Shown here: in pieces, positions 62,978 to 64,000 of the stretch
Numbering within the stretch: the stretch's first letter is position 1
Layout: each line of letters begins with the position of its first letter
Source of the DNA: an uncultured Pseudoalteromonas sp.
Lineage (GTDB): Bacteria; Pseudomonadota; Gammaproteobacteria; Enterobacterales; Alteromonadaceae
Assembly (NCBI GenBank): GCA_947493455.1
Contig: CANLRB010000017.1
Span: 1-64,000, forward strand
DNA length: 64,000 bases
Reading direction: 5' to 3'
Translations under genes and position numbers: made by a program
Notes under the pieces: generated by a model
Told to the model about the DNA's origin: nothing
Seen by the model: only the letters and a program-made list of their open reading frames with translations
Databases searched by the model: none

Positions 62978-64000
62978 TACGCTGCTACCTCTTCAAATTT
63001 TACTGACTCTAGTGCACTTCTCAGGTGTTTTATATACGCTTGATTTAACAAGGCTTCGTTATTTGAATCTAGCTGTATTAGTCTCTTCATTAGATTATTA
63101 ACCGCTTTGTAGGATGACCTTTTAAAGTGAGTCGGAAGATGGTGATTAGTTAGCGCTTTTACATGACTACTAATAGCTACCATTGCTGAGGGCACTTGAG
63201 ATTGTTCAATCAAGAAATTTTGACAACCAAAACAAAATTCAGGAGATGCTAGGTGTTGCTGTGGTTCACCTGATTCGGCACATGCCGCTTTTTCTAATGC
63301 TCTTCTACGAGGTATACAATAACCAAATGCTGAGCTTTGAATATCTAATAATTCATCTGCTGAAAATTGGCCTAGTTGTTCTTTAATTTTTTCTTCATCT
63401 TCTAGGTTAATGACGATTGTATTGTCAAAAATTCTTCTCAACATCACCTCTGTTTTACCGGCATAGTCATGAGCACCATCAGCCTTCTTTTTCTCGATAT
63501 ATTGAAATAGGAGGGATGACAGAAAAATCTTTTTCACATCTTTATCGATATGTTGCATATCTTTGCTTTTCAAATAACGATAAAAAAAACCGTTTGAAAA
63601 GTGCTTGAAGTTAGATCTTATAAACCAACCGATATCTCCACTAAACCTCCTATATACAGCTTCAGCCCAAATATGCCTGAAAGCATGAGGTGTTGGGTAA
63701 ACGCAACCTTTCTTCAAACTATCAGCAAAAGCTTCAGAAAGATTTTTGGAATATTTCTCACCTTTAGGTAATTGCTTGATGTATTGCAATATATCTGGCG
63801 ATACATACTGTTCAATTATTGCTTTAGTTGACTTATCTAGGTCATTTTTTACGTATCGTTCAATAACCTTATATGCTAATTGTTCATCACTTTTAGTAGC
63901 GAGGCCGATTATTGCAATGCGCTCCCAGTCACCTTGTACTTTTTCCTTAGTACGGCGAACTTGTCTAATCAGTTGTTCACTATTTAAAGTCTGCTCCAAT
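62977..64000 (-). CDS. Tyrosine recombinase (TnpB-like), 5' end outside window
   Basis: At least 340 residues; the reading frame reaches the window edge and the N-terminus is probably missing. The catalytic region has YPTPHAFRHIWAEAVYRRFS (HxxRH), then NFKHFSNGFFYRYLKS with the likely nucleophile tyrosine. A C-terminal zinc-type motif CFGCQNFLI fits integrases of Tn554/GIsul2-type elements. It is the recombinase expected to mobilise the island, together with the TnpC-like gene it overlaps. Confidence 0.75.
   Translation of the reverse strand, partial: LEQTLNSEQLIRQVRRTKEKVQGDWERIAIIGLATKSDEQLAYKVIERYVKNDLDKSTKAIIEQYVSPDILQYIKQLPKGEKYSKNLSEAFADSLKKGCVYPTPHAFRHIWAEAVYRRFSGDIGWFIRSNFKHFSNGFFYRYLKSKDMQHIDKDVKKIFLSSLLFQYIEKKKADGAHDYAGKTEVMLRRIFDNTIVINLEDEEKIKEQLGQFSADELLDIQSSAFGYCIPRRRALEKAACAESGEPQQHLASPEFCFGCQNFLIEQSQVPSAMVAISSHVKALTNHHLPTHFKRSSYKAVNNLMKRLIQLDSNNEALLNQAYIKHLRSALESVKFEEVAA

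Overview
The window looks like the chromosome of a marine gammaproteobacterium of the Alteromonadales, close to Pseudoalteromonas. The evidence is the ribosomal protein sequences, a long Alteromonas-type TonB-dependent receptor, HBM/HAMP chemoreceptors, MASE1-PAS-GGDEF-EAL signalling, DUF2750/DUF6435 proteins and a moderate-to-low GC content. I saw no tRNA, rRNA or CRISPR array.

Layout. 1-1.0 kb: an IS630-type transposase relic and a small lipoprotein. 1.1-4.9 kb: a LytTR regulator with a degenerate receiver, divergent from a TonB-dependent receptor. 4.9-10.2 kb: the complete S10 ribosomal operon (rpsJ to rpsQ) with promoter, structured leader and terminator; neither the spc operon (rplN onwards) nor the str operon adjoins it. 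10.3-16.9 kb: a TonB-like periplasmic protein, two tandem micro-ORFs for single-TM peptides, an S4-domain protein, DUF2750, a DUF3649-PepSY pair, and a YjeH-like amino-acid exporter divergent from an Lrp-type regulator. 16.9-24.9 kb: an MsrA-thioredoxin-MsrB fusion, small envelope proteins, a CBS protein, the cysJIH sulfate-assimilation operon and a type IV prepilin. 25-29.5 kb: a PepSY protein, small proteins and a 1020-residue MASE1/PAS/GGDEF/EAL protein.

29.7-39.3 kb: a twelve-gene minus-strand operon with many ATGA/TAATG overlaps. It is headed by an ECF sigma factor and a ChrR-type zinc/cupin anti-sigma factor, followed by DUF523/DUF1722, photolyase, an NTF2-like protein, SDR, FAD amine oxidase, DUF1365, a cyclopropane-fatty-acid-synthase-like methyltransferase, DUF2878, a chalcone-isomerase-like protein and DUF3833. 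It fits a singlet-oxygen/light stress regulon that repairs DNA and modifies membrane lipids. 39.3-51 kb: a LON-domain protein, GAF-GGDEF, a diiron metallo-beta-lactamase-fold protein coupled to a small chemoreceptor-tip-like protein, an HBM chemoreceptor, VOC and SDR proteins, a LemA/M48 pair and small hypotheticals.

From about 51.19 kb to the right edge is a genomic island. It starts inside a truncated all-alpha dUTPase gene, carries a complete trimeric dut, and ends with a tyrosine recombinase plus a TnpC-like accessory protein. Between them lie (a) an XRE regulator with two 17-bp operators; (b) a WYL (CapW/BrxR-like) regulator followed by a PD-(D/E)XK nuclease, a protein with a possible NA37/YejK-like fold and a three-TM membrane protein, which I consider the best candidate for an undescribed defence system; (c) a divergent cassette with an MbcA/ParS-like antitoxin domain, a 54-residue protein and a small LMW tyrosine phosphatase; (d) an HNH endonuclease / unknown / nucleotidyltransferase operon; and (e) a transglutaminase-like lipoprotein. 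Functional statements for the island are inferences from motifs and gene order.
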